A DNA stretch of 64,000 nucleotides. It comes from CBDCBA01 sp965214125. GTDB lineage: Bacteria; Planctomycetota; Phycisphaerae; Tepidisphaerales; Tepidisphaeraceae. The first letter of the stretch is position 1. Each line of letters opens with the position of its first letter. The notes beneath the pieces are model-generated. The model saw only the letters and a list, made by a program, of their open reading frames with translations, was not told the DNA's origin and searched no databases. Location of the stretch: contig CBDCBA010000007.1 of assembly GCA_965214125.1 (NCBI GenBank), forward strand, positions 53,192 to 117,191, given 5' to 3'. Made by a program: the position numbers and the translations under genes. Below, piece after piece: positions 1 through 7,622 of the stretch.

Positions 1-1223
1 TCCAGCCGGTCGGCCGACTGCTCGAACCAGAGCCGGCCCGCGGTGATCGTCCCATCCTCCGTGTTCGCGATCAGCGGGCTGCCGACGAGCTCGACCTTCG
101 AGTCCTCGCGGTCGGCCAAATCCACCTCCGGCGGCGCGGGCACGAGCGTCAGCGGGCCGGTCCACGTGACGATCAGCGGCGGCTCGGACTCCTCCTCGGG
201 TTTGGGCTGCCGGGGGCGGCGTTCGGTGCGCTTGGCCTTTCGCCGGGGCTTGGCGGCGGCGGGTTCGTCGGCCTGCTGGTCCTCGAAGGCGAGCGGGACG
301 TAGAGCGTCGCGCGGTCGCCGGTGAGCAGCGTCCGCTCGCCCTGCGTCGCCTTCAGGTCGTCGAGCAGCGTGACGGCGTACGGCACGACGTCTTCCGCCG
401 CGGCGGGCTCTTCCTCCTGGAAGAGTGCCGCGGTGAGCGTGCGGGACGCCAGCGCCGGACCCACGTTCGGGGCCGTCGCAGTCGACGAGCCCTGCAAGAG
501 CGTGGACGGCGTGAGGAACGTGATCGACTCGCCGCGCGCCACCTGCAACAACTCGGGCCGCTTCGCCTCGGGATCCCACTCCACGGTCAGGCCGTAGCCG
601 ACGAACCGGTAATCATCGCTTTCGACCGTCACACGCACGTCGTCGGCAAGCACGGTCTGCTCGTTCACCGTCGTGTCGCCCGTGCGGAGCACGAAGCGGG
701 CGTAATCGAAGACCAGGTTGTCGACCAAAAGCGTGGCCGTTGCCGGGTGGTTGCCGTTCAAGTCGTTCGCGTCGGCGTACCACTGAACGCGCACGTCCTC
801 GAGCCGGGCGGACTGCGCGTTCGTGAGCGACTCGGCGTCGATGCCGCTTTCGCGACCGCTCGCGGGCGGCTCGACCTCGACGGTGCCGCCGGGGCTCTGG
901 ATCACCGCCGCCGCCCCGCCATCGACCGTGACGGTCACGCGCACGTCCGTCAGCGAGACGGTGCGCTCGCCGGCCCGTCGATACCGGCCGATAACGATCT
1001 GTGCGACGGGCCGGTTCGTGTCGGGATCGAAGACGCGGAACTGCACGCCCTCGCTCGGCCCAACGCCCTCGCCGGGGGCGGTGGCGCGGGGGAGGTCGAA
1101 GTCGCTGCCGGCATCGTCATCGCGGCGGACGACGCTCGGGTCGGGCAGCAGCACGCTCGCCGCGAGATACGCCAAAACGGCGGCGCCCAGGGCGGCCAGC
1201 ATGAGGAGTAGCGTGCGCTTCAT
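1..1223 (-). CDS. LptC/LptA-like LPS-export periplasmic protein, 3' end cut by window edge
   Basis: An open minus-strand frame runs from ATG at 1223 to the window edge (about 407 codons) without a stop. It begins MKRTLLLMLAALGAAVLAYL, one hydrophobic N-terminal anchor, and the rest is beta-strand-like text. Near the edge it reads VELVGSPLIANTEDGTITAGR followed by LWFEQSADRL, typical of the OstA/LptA/LptC fold, which carries lipopolysaccharide across the periplasm. A Lys/Arg/Pro-rich stretch (about residues 320-345) separates two parts. It lies 7 bp downstream of kdsD on the same strand; kdsD-lptC-lptA is a common order for KDO and LPS export. The C-terminus is outside the window. LptC against a longer OstA-like protein cannot be decided here. 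Confidence 0.6.
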   Translation of the reverse strand, partial: MKRTLLLMLAALGAAVLAYLAASVLLPDPSVVRRDDDAGSDFDLPRATAPGEGVGPSEGVQFRVFDPDTNRPVAQIVIGRYRRAGERTVSLTDVRVTVTVDGGAAAVIQSPGGTVEVEPPASGRESGIDAESLTNAQSARLEDVRVQWYADANDLNGNHPATATLLVDNLVFDYARFVLRTGDTTVNEQTVLADDVRVTVESDDYRFVGYGLTVEWDPEAKRPELLQVARGESITFLTPSTLLQGSSTATAPNVGPALASRTLTAALFQEEEPAAAEDVVPYAVTLLDDLKATQGERTLLTGDRATLYVPLAFEDQQADEPAAAKPRRKAKRTERRPRQPKPEEESEPPLIVTWTGPLTLVPAPPEVDLADREDSKVELVGSPLIANTEDGTITAGRLWFEQSADRL

Positions 1224-1230
1224 AGGGTCC

Positions 1231-2238
1231 TCACGTGCCGGCGGCGCCGACGTCGAACAGCTTGAGCATCACCAGGTCCTGCACGTCGATCAAGCCGATC
1301 GGCAGGCCGTCGGCGTCGACCACGGGCAGTTCGTCGATGCGGTGCTTGCGCATAACGGCCATCGCGTCGGCGGCGAGTTGATCGCCACGCACGTGCTTGG
1401 GCTCGGCCGTCATCACGTCGCCGAGGCGCCGCTCGAGCGCCGCGCCGCCGTCCTTCAGGATAAGGCGGCGCAGGTCGCCGTCGCTGAAGATGCCCGCCAG
1501 CGTGCCATCGTCGCCCGCGACCACGATCGCCCCCGGCCGGCGCGTGATCTTGCTGACGTTCTGCAGCGTGGCCCCCACCGTCTCGTCGGCCGCCGCGACG
1601 GGCAGGTTCTCGCCGGCGCGGAAGGTCATCGCCTCGTCGACCCGCATCAGCTTGCGGCCGAGCTGGCCGGCGGGATGGAAGCGGGCGAAGTCGTCGGCGG
1701 TGAATCGACGCTCGCGCATGGCGCACATGGCCAGGGCGTCGCCAACGGCCAGCATCGCGCTCGTCGAGCACGTGGGCGCGAGGCGCAGCGGGCAGGCCTC
1801 CTCGACGCGGCCCAGCGACACCACCGCGTCCGCGTGCCGGCCGACCGACGAGTCCGGCCCCCGGCAGACCGCGACCACCGGGTGGCCCAACCGCCGGACG
1901 ATGCCGAGCAGCCGAACAACTTCCTCGCTCTCGCCACTGGCGCTGAACAACAGGAGACAATCGCCGTCGCGAACGCTGCCCAAATCGCCGTGGACCGCAT
2001 CGGCGGGGTTGAGAAAGTGGCTCGGCGTGCCGGTGCTGGCGAGGGTTGCCGACACCTTGCGGGCCACGTGCCCCGCCTTGCCCACGCCGCTGGTGACGAC
2101 CGCGCCGCGGCATTCGACCAGCAGCCGCACGCCCGCGACAAAGCCGGCGTCGACCGCGTCGGCCATCGCCGCGACGGCCTTCGCCTCGGCGTCGATCACC
2201 TCGCGGGCGAAAGCCTGGATGTCCGCGTCGTCGGCCAC
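1231..2238 (-). CDS. kdsD: arabinose-5-phosphate isomerase (KdsD/KpsF family)
   Basis: 335 residues, close to the family length. It interconverts ribulose-5-phosphate and arabinose-5-phosphate, the first step of KDO synthesis for LPS. An N-terminal SIS sugar-isomerase domain (about 30-170) contains GVGKAGHVARK, SASGESEE and, further on, FHPAGQLGRKL; two CBS repeats follow (about 200-330, ending GLIDVQDLV). The GTG start at 2238 (VADDADIQAF) is chosen because GGGGGAG lies about 8 bases upstream; the frame is open further upstream but that part is not isomerase-like and runs into the divergent scpA. It is 7 bp upstream of the LptC-like gene, which fits an LPS operon. Confidence 0.88.
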   Translation of the reverse strand: MADDADIQAFAREVIDAEAKAVAAMADAVDAGFVAGVRLLVECRGAVVTSGVGKAGHVARKVSATLASTGTPSHFLNPADAVHGDLGSVRDGDCLLLFSASGESEEVVRLLGIVRRLGHPVVAVCRGPDSSVGRHADAVVSLGRVEEACPLRLAPTCSTSAMLAVGDALAMCAMRERRFTADDFARFHPAGQLGRKLMRVDEAMTFRAGENLPVAAADETVGATLQNVSKITRRPGAIVVAGDDGTLAGIFSDGDLRRLILKDGGAALERRLGDVMTAEPKHVRGDQLAADAMAVMRKHRIDELPVVDADGLPIGLIDVQDLVMLKLFDVGAAGT

Positions 2239-2323
2239 GGGCGCATTCTCCCCCGGCGCACGCCCGTGTCCATCGCGATTGCGAAGTCGGCGGCTGTAGG
2301 CGAATCGGCCCGGCGGCGGTAGC

Positions 2324-3124
2324 GTGGCAACCGCCGTGGCGTACCGCGTGTCGCTCCCCATCTTCGACGGGCCGCTCGACCTGCTGCTGCACCTGATCCG
2401 CAAGCACGAGCTCGACGTCTGCGACGTGGCGTTGGCGGCGATCACCGACAGCTACGTGTGCCACGTGGAGCATTTGCGCGAGCTCGCGTCGCGCGGCGAG
2501 GGGGCGGGCGTGGACTTGGAGAGCGTGGGCGAGTTCCTCGTCGTCGTCGCGACGCTGCTGGAGGCCAAAAGCGTGCGCCTGCTCCCGCGTCGCGAGGCCG
2601 AGCCGTCGCTCGGGGACGTGGTCTACGAGGTCGACCCGCGCCTGGAACTCGTGCAGCAGCTTGTGGAATTCAAGGCGATCAAGGATGCCGCCGGCCGACT
2701 CGAGGAGCGACGCGAGGAGACGGCCGCCAGGTTCCCGCGGGTCCCCGCGCGGCGCGGCACCGACCGCGACGACCCGCCGCCGCTGGCGTTGGAGGAGTTC
2801 CACGCCTGGGATCTGCTGTCGATCTTCCAGCGGTTGATGGAGGAGGTGGGCCGACGCGGGCCGACGCGGCACGAAGTCATCGATGACGACACGCCAATCG
2901 ACTTGCACGCGGCGGACCTGCTCGACCGCGTGCGGGCCAGGGGAACGCTGAGCTTTCGCGCCGCGCTGCGGGCGGGCCAGACACGGGGCGAGCAGATCGG
3001 GCTATTTCTGGCGTTGCTCGAACTGGTCCGCGACAAGCAGATTCTGCTCGAACTTGACGCCAGCGCAGACTTGCTCTTGCGTGAGGCCCCGCCCGAACAC
3101 CGCCAATTTGCACCGGAGGACTGA
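2324..3124 (+). CDS. scpA: segregation and condensation protein A
   Basis: 266 residues, GTG start. The N-terminus has the ScpA signature FDGPLDLLLHLIRKHELD, then SVGEFLVVVATLLEAKSVRLL. The C-terminal part (about 220-262) reads as the winged-helix end that binds SMC: FLALLELVRDKQILLELDAS. ScpA is the kleisin subunit of bacterial condensin. The partner scpB is not seen in this window. It is divergent from kdsD with an 85-bp gap, and a RidA-like gene begins 3 bp after its stop. A second in-frame GTG at 2336 would also work as a start. Confidence 0.9.
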   Translation: MATAVAYRVSLPIFDGPLDLLLHLIRKHELDVCDVALAAITDSYVCHVEHLRELASRGEGAGVDLESVGEFLVVVATLLEAKSVRLLPRREAEPSLGDVVYEVDPRLELVQQLVEFKAIKDAAGRLEERREETAARFPRVPARRGTDRDDPPPLALEEFHAWDLLSIFQRLMEEVGRRGPTRHEVIDDDTPIDLHAADLLDRVRARGTLSFRAALRAGQTRGEQIGLFLALLELVRDKQILLELDASADLLLREAPPEHRQFAPED

Positions 3125-3127
3125 CGC

Positions 3128-3580
3128 ATGAACCGCGACCAACTCGAACAACAACTTCGCGACCTTGGCCACAAACTCCCGCCGCCGATGAAGCCGGTGG
3201 CGAGTTACATCCCGGCCAAACGAATCGGCAACCTCATCTACGTCAGCGGCCAACTTCCCGGCAAGGACGGCCAGATGCTGGTCACGGGGCCGGTCGGATC
3301 GAAGGTGTCGCTCGAGGACGCGCAGAACGCCTGCCGGCAATGCGTGCTGAACGGCCTGGCCGCAGCGATCGCGGTGGGCGAGATCAGCGGCGTAGCGCGC
3401 GTCGGCGGCTTCGTGCAGTGCGAGCCGGGCTACGCGGATCAGCCAAAGGTGGTAAACGGCGCGAGCGACTTCCTCGAGCAGATTTTCGGCGAGTCCGGCA
3501 AGCACGTGCGGGCGGCCGTCGGGACCAACGCCCTGCCGCTCAACGCGAGCGTGGAGGTGGAGTTCATCTTCACCGAGTAG
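3128..3580 (+). CDS. RidA (YjgF/YER057c/UK114) family protein
   Basis: 150 residues, the usual size for the longer RidA-like subgroup. Visible blocks are RIGNLIYVSGQLPGKDG near the N-terminus, DAQNACRQCVLNGLAAA in the middle and RAAVGTNALPLNASVEVEF at the end, which contains the conserved Arg of the imine-deaminase pocket (VRAAVG). RidA proteins hydrolyse reactive 2-aminoacrylate enamines, but subgroup activities differ, so the substrate is not assigned. It starts 3 bp downstream of scpA and is probably co-transcribed with it. Confidence 0.85.
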   Translation: MNRDQLEQQLRDLGHKLPPPMKPVASYIPAKRIGNLIYVSGQLPGKDGQMLVTGPVGSKVSLEDAQNACRQCVLNGLAAAIAVGEISGVARVGGFVQCEPGYADQPKVVNGASDFLEQIFGESGKHVRAAVGTNALPLNASVEVEFIFTE

Positions 3581-3601
3581 AACGAGTGGGAACGAGACGA
3601 A

Positions 3602-3871
3602 CTACGTGCGGCCACTGCCGTTCGCCTGTTCGTCCCCGCTTTTGAAAAGGGACGGCAAGGGCTCTATTCGCGAGACGTGATTTGGCGAGAAGTAGATGGT
3701 GTTCGTTGGCAATCCGCTTTCGTCCGGTTCAACCCCGACTGCGAAATGAAGCACGTCGACATGCGCGTCCGCCGGATCAAGTACGTCGTACGCCGACCCG
3801 TCGCTTCCATGCACGCGAAACGGCATGAAAGGGGATCGTTTGAGGAACTTTCGAATCTCCTGCGGAGCCAT
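3602..3871 (-). CDS. small hypothetical protein
   Basis: 89 residues from ATG at 3871. The N-terminus MAPQEIRKFLKRSPFMPFRV followed by HGSDGSAYDV resembles a short family that I have seen repeatedly in planctomycete genomes (EIR-x-LL-x-PFxPFRV-x-xSDG-x-xYDV), function unknown. No signal peptide or membrane segment. Only 35 bp separate its start from the divergent prfB start, so the two promoters must overlap. Confidence 0.6.
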   Translation of the reverse strand: MAPQEIRKFLKRSPFMPFRVHGSDGSAYDVLDPADAHVDVLHFAVGVEPDESGLPTNTIYFSPNHVSRIEPLPSLFKSGDEQANGSGRT

Positions 3872-3906
3872 GCAGGAATTGTAGCCGCTGCCTACGCTTG
3901 CAACCC

Positions 3907-5053
3907 ATGGCGGAGCTGATCCACGAGAACCTTTCGGACTCGCTCGAGTCCCTGGCGGCGCGGATGTTGACCATCCGCGACTCCCTTTGACTTGCCGACC
4001 AAACAGGCGCGATTGACCGAACTTGAGGCCCAAATGGGCGGCGCGGACTTCTGGAACGACCAGGAGGCGGCCAACGTCGTTGTGAGCGAGGTCAAGCGGC
4101 TCAAGGCCCAGATCACGCCGGTCCAGGAGATGCTCGACGGGCTCGGCGACGTCCGGGCGATGGTCGAGCTCGCCGACGAGGCCGAAGACCCCGACGAAAA
4201 GGCCGAGGCCACCCAGGAGGCCGACACGATGCTCGCCGCCCTCGAAACGCGCGGCGACAAGGTCGAGCTGCAGGCGCTGCTCAGCGACAAGAACGACCCG
4301 CGCAACGCCTTCTTCACCATCCAGGCCGGCACCGGCGGGACCGACGCCCAAGACTTTGTTGAAATGCTTCTGCGGATGTACCTTTACTACTGGGAGAAGG
4401 CCGGCTTCAAGGTGGAGGAGACCGACCGCCAGGACGGCGAGCAGGCGGGCCTGAAGTCGGTTAGCCTGCGCGTGGAGGGGCCGTACGCCTTCGGCTACAT
4501 GAAGGCCGAGGCGGGCGTCCACCGGCTGGTGCGGCTGTCGCCGTACAACGCGAACAACAAGCGGCAGACGAGCTTCGCGGGCGTCGACGTGGTGCCGGAG
4601 TTTGATGACGAGGGGGAGATCGACATTCCCGACGTCGACCTCGAAGTCGAACCCTTCGCCCGCAGCAGCGGTCCCGGCGGGCAGAACGTGAACAAGGTCG
4701 CCACCGCCGTCCGAATGACGCACATTCCGACAGGCCTGCAGGTGGTCGCGAGCGTTCACAAGAGCCAGCAGCAGAACCGCAAGCTCGCGCTGTCGTTGCT
4801 CAAGGGCAAGATGGAGATGATCCAGCAGGCCGAGCGCGACGCCGAGCTCAAGGCGCTCTACGGCGACAAGGGGGCGATCGCGTGGGGCAACCAGATCCGC
4901 AACTACGTGCTCGACGACCGCCGCGTCAAGGACTTGCGGACCGGCGTGGAGACGGGCAACGTCGAGAGCGTGCTGGACCGTGGCGAGCTGCAGCCGTTCA
5001 TCGACGCCGAGCTGCGCCGCCGCCGGGCGAACCGCAGCCGGGGCACGACGTAG
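3907..5053 (+). CDS. prfB: peptide chain release factor 2, made by programmed +1 frameshift
   Basis: Release factor 2 terminates at UGA and UAA. The zero frame opens at ATG 3907 (MAELIHENLSDSLESLAARM), runs 27 codons and meets CTT TGA C at 3985-3991. This is the classic prfB slip site: after CTT the ribosome skips one base and reads GAC TTG in the +1 frame, which continues to 5053 for a total of about 381 residues. The +1 frame has the GGQ loop (SSGPGGQNVNKVA) and the codon-recognition region HRLVRLSPYNANN, where the usual SPF tripeptide reads SPY. No AGGGGG-type stimulator stands before the slip site. Starting the gene only at TTG 3992 would lose the N-terminal helix. Confidence 0.93.
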
Positions 5054-5265
5054 CAGGGGCTGCTGCGAACGCGGCGGCGCCTGGCCAGGTTGCTCGTAGG
5101 GCGTCAACCGAATTGAAACGGAGGTCCGTCCCCGTCACTTTGACGAGGCGATTCGGCGTCGGGTATAGTCCCGCGCTTCCATCTCGCCCGAACGGCGCGG
5201 GCGAGCCGGCATCTGGTGAGACGGCGGCCGGTCGATCAACGGAAAGCGGCGACAGGAACCAGGGC

Positions 5266-7620
5266 ATGTCCGAGCCAACCAACGTGCTGTCGCGAGAGGT
5301 GCTGTCCTACAGCCCGGACGTCGTGTTGCTGATCGACGACGAGGGCATGATCGTTCAGGCGGGCGGTCAACTGACGGATCTGCTTGAGGTCGGCCCGGAT
5401 GAGGTCGAGGGGCGGCCGCTGCGGGAGCTCGTGCTGCCGCGCGATTTGTACCTGCTTCCCGACGATGTCGCCGACCTCGTCGGTTGGGAGCGGAGGATGC
5501 GCCACCCGCTTGAGGTTCACCTGCGGCACGGCAGCGGCGCGGGTGACGAGGCCGAGGGGGGCGAGATGGCCGGCGGCAAGGGTCAGCAGGCCGATCGGTG
5601 GCGGCTCTTCAGCGTCAGCATCCGCGACTTGCGCGATGAGCCGGAAGTCGGGCTGATCCTGCTGAGCCTCCAACCCGTGGGCCAGCCGGGCGTTTGGGAC
5701 GTCTCCCGCAGCCTTCTCCTTCAGGCGGTCGAGGCGGCCAACAGTTGCATCGTTATCGCCGATCTCAAGCAGAAGGACCAGCCGCTCGTCTACGCCAACG
5801 AGGGCTTCCGCCGCCTCACCGGGTACGAAAACGAGGAGGTGCTCGGCAGGAACTGCCGCTTCCTGCAACGCCGCGACGACGGCTCGCGCGACGAGGACCA
5901 GGAGGGCGTCCCGCACATCCGCGAGGCCGTCGATGCCGGCAAGCATGTCACCGCCACCATTCGCAATTATCGCGCGGATGGCGAAATGTTCTACAACGAG
6001 CTGTTCCTCACGCCCGTCCGGCAGGAGGGGGAGCTCGTCGCTTACATCGGCGTGCAGAACGACGTGACCGCCCGCGTGATCGCGCAGAAGGAGTCCGCCC
6101 AGCGCGAGGAGGCGCTGCGCAGCCTGTTCGAGGCGACGCCGATGCTGATGGGCGTCGTCGAGTTGGAGGATCACCAGGAGAGTCGCGACAGCGTCGACGC
6201 CTGGCTGCGGGCGACGCACGTGATGCTCAACGAGCCCGCGGCCGAGGCGCTGGGGCTCAACTCGAGCCGCCTCGACGCCGCGACGGTCGAAGCCTGCGGC
6301 GGGGGCGACCGCGTGGCCCGCCGCATGGCCGAGGCGTTCGCGGCCGCCGTCGCCACGGGCAAACCGGAGCGCTTCGTGCTGAAGGTGAGTCCCGAGCGGG
6401 GCGAGTTGGCGGGCAAGGCACGCCGCTTCCGCGTGGTCGTTAACGTCGTTCGCCCGGGCGACGGCGAGCCGCCGCGGTGCAGCTACATCGCCGACGACGT
6501 AACCGAGGCAGCCGAGGGCGAGGAGCAGCGCAAGCTGCTTCAGGCCGCCGTCGTGAACGTACGCGACGGCATCCTGATCACCGAGGCGGACCTCGACGAG
6601 CCGGGGCCGCGCATCCAGTATGTCAACGACGCCTTCTGCGAGATGACCGGCTACGAGCGCGACGAGCTCATCGGCCAGACGCCACGCCTGTTCCAAGGGG
6701 AAAAGACGGACTCCGCGGTCCTGGCGCGGCTGCGCCGCGATCTGGCCGCGGGCCGACCGTTCTTCGGCGAGGCGGTCAACTATCGCAAGGACGGCACGCC
6801 CTATTACACGGCCTGGAACATCGCGCCCGTGCGCGACGACGCGGGCACCGTCACCCACTGGGTCAGCGCCCAGCGCGACATGACGCGCCGCCGCCAACTT
6901 GAGCGCCAAGTGCTGGACGTCCAGGAGACCGAGCAGGCGCGGATCGCCCGCGACCTGCACGACACGGTCGCCCAAAGCCTGAACACCCTCTCGCTCTACG
7001 TGGGCGGCGTGCGGCGCGAGCTCGAGCAGAGCGGCATCGCCACGGCCGACCAGATCGAACAGCTCGTCGAAGCCACCGAGCAGGCCCGGAACGCGGCGGA
7101 GCAGGCGCGCAACCTCAGCCACTCGCTCACCCCCGTCGACGTCGAACAGGGCGGGCTCGTCCTCGCGCTTGAGCGCTTGGCCCGGCGAAGCCAGATTGCC
7201 TACGGCATCGCGTGCGAGGTGAACGCAAAGGCATTCTCCCAGCCCATCGCCGATCGCGAAACGGCGACGCACCTGTTCCGCATCGCCAGCGAGGCGATCT
7301 CCAACGCCATGCGCCACGCGGATGCCGCGCGTGTGTCGATGCGGCTGTTCGTCGAGGGCAACGCCGGCAAGCTACAGATCGCCGACGATGGCACGGGCAT
7401 GCCCTCGCACCTGCGCGTGAACGTCGGCGAGCTCATGGCCTCCTCCCGGTTCGAGGGCACCGAACTCGCCGCGGGCGAGGGACGGAGCGGCCTCGGCATC
7501 AGCACGATGGCATACCGCAGCACGATCATCGGCGGCAACCTCAAGGTCAACCTCGGCGACGGCCCCTCCGATCGGCCCGGCACCGTCATCACCGTCACCT
7601 TCCCGGTCGAATCGGCCTGA
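5266..7620 (+). CDS. LOV/PAS sensor histidine kinase (HisKA_3 type), putative blue-light sensor
   Basis: 784 residues from ATG 5266, with AGGAACCAGGG just upstream. Domains in order: PAS (about 5-110); a LOV-type PAS (about 140-265) with GRNCRFLQ at 194-201, whose Cys197 matches the flavin-adduct cysteine of phototropin-like LOV domains, plus RNYRADGEMFYNELFLTPV and YIGVQNDVT; a divergent PAS (about 285-420); a second LOV-like PAS (about 425-540) with GQTPRLFQG, Pro in place of the Cys; HisKA_3 with phospho-acceptor His565 in ARIARDLHDTVAQSLN; and an HATPase ending GRSGLGISTMAYR. No membrane segment is seen, so it is probably cytosolic. The frame is open upstream to 4882, but that part overlaps prfB. 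Confidence 0.87.
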   Translation: MSEPTNVLSREVLSYSPDVVLLIDDEGMIVQAGGQLTDLLEVGPDEVEGRPLRELVLPRDLYLLPDDVADLVGWERRMRHPLEVHLRHGSGAGDEAEGGEMAGGKGQQADRWRLFSVSIRDLRDEPEVGLILLSLQPVGQPGVWDVSRSLLLQAVEAANSCIVIADLKQKDQPLVYANEGFRRLTGYENEEVLGRNCRFLQRRDDGSRDEDQEGVPHIREAVDAGKHVTATIRNYRADGEMFYNELFLTPVRQEGELVAYIGVQNDVTARVIAQKESAQREEALRSLFEATPMLMGVVELEDHQESRDSVDAWLRATHVMLNEPAAEALGLNSSRLDAATVEACGGGDRVARRMAEAFAAAVATGKPERFVLKVSPERGELAGKARRFRVVVNVVRPGDGEPPRCSYIADDVTEAAEGEEQRKLLQAAVVNVRDGILITEADLDEPGPRIQYVNDAFCEMTGYERDELIGQTPRLFQGEKTDSAVLARLRRDLAAGRPFFGEAVNYRKDGTPYYTAWNIAPVRDDAGTVTHWVSAQRDMTRRRQLERQVLDVQETEQARIARDLHDTVAQSLNTLSLYVGGVRRELEQSGIATADQIEQLVEATEQARNAAEQARNLSHSLTPVDVEQGGLVLALERLARRSQIAYGIACEVNAKAFSQPIADRETATHLFRIASEAISNAMRHADAARVSMRLFVEGNAGKLQIADDGTGMPSHLRVNVGELMASSRFEGTELAAGEGRSGLGISTMAYRSTIIGGNLKVNLGDGPSDRPGTVITVTFPVESA

Positions 7621-7622
7621 GT

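Noticed and set aside
823..2322. 499-codon plus-strand open frame over the LptC-like and kdsD genes
   Set aside because: Shadow of two minus-strand genes with clear family motifs; its own text is Arg/Ala/His-rich with no domain.
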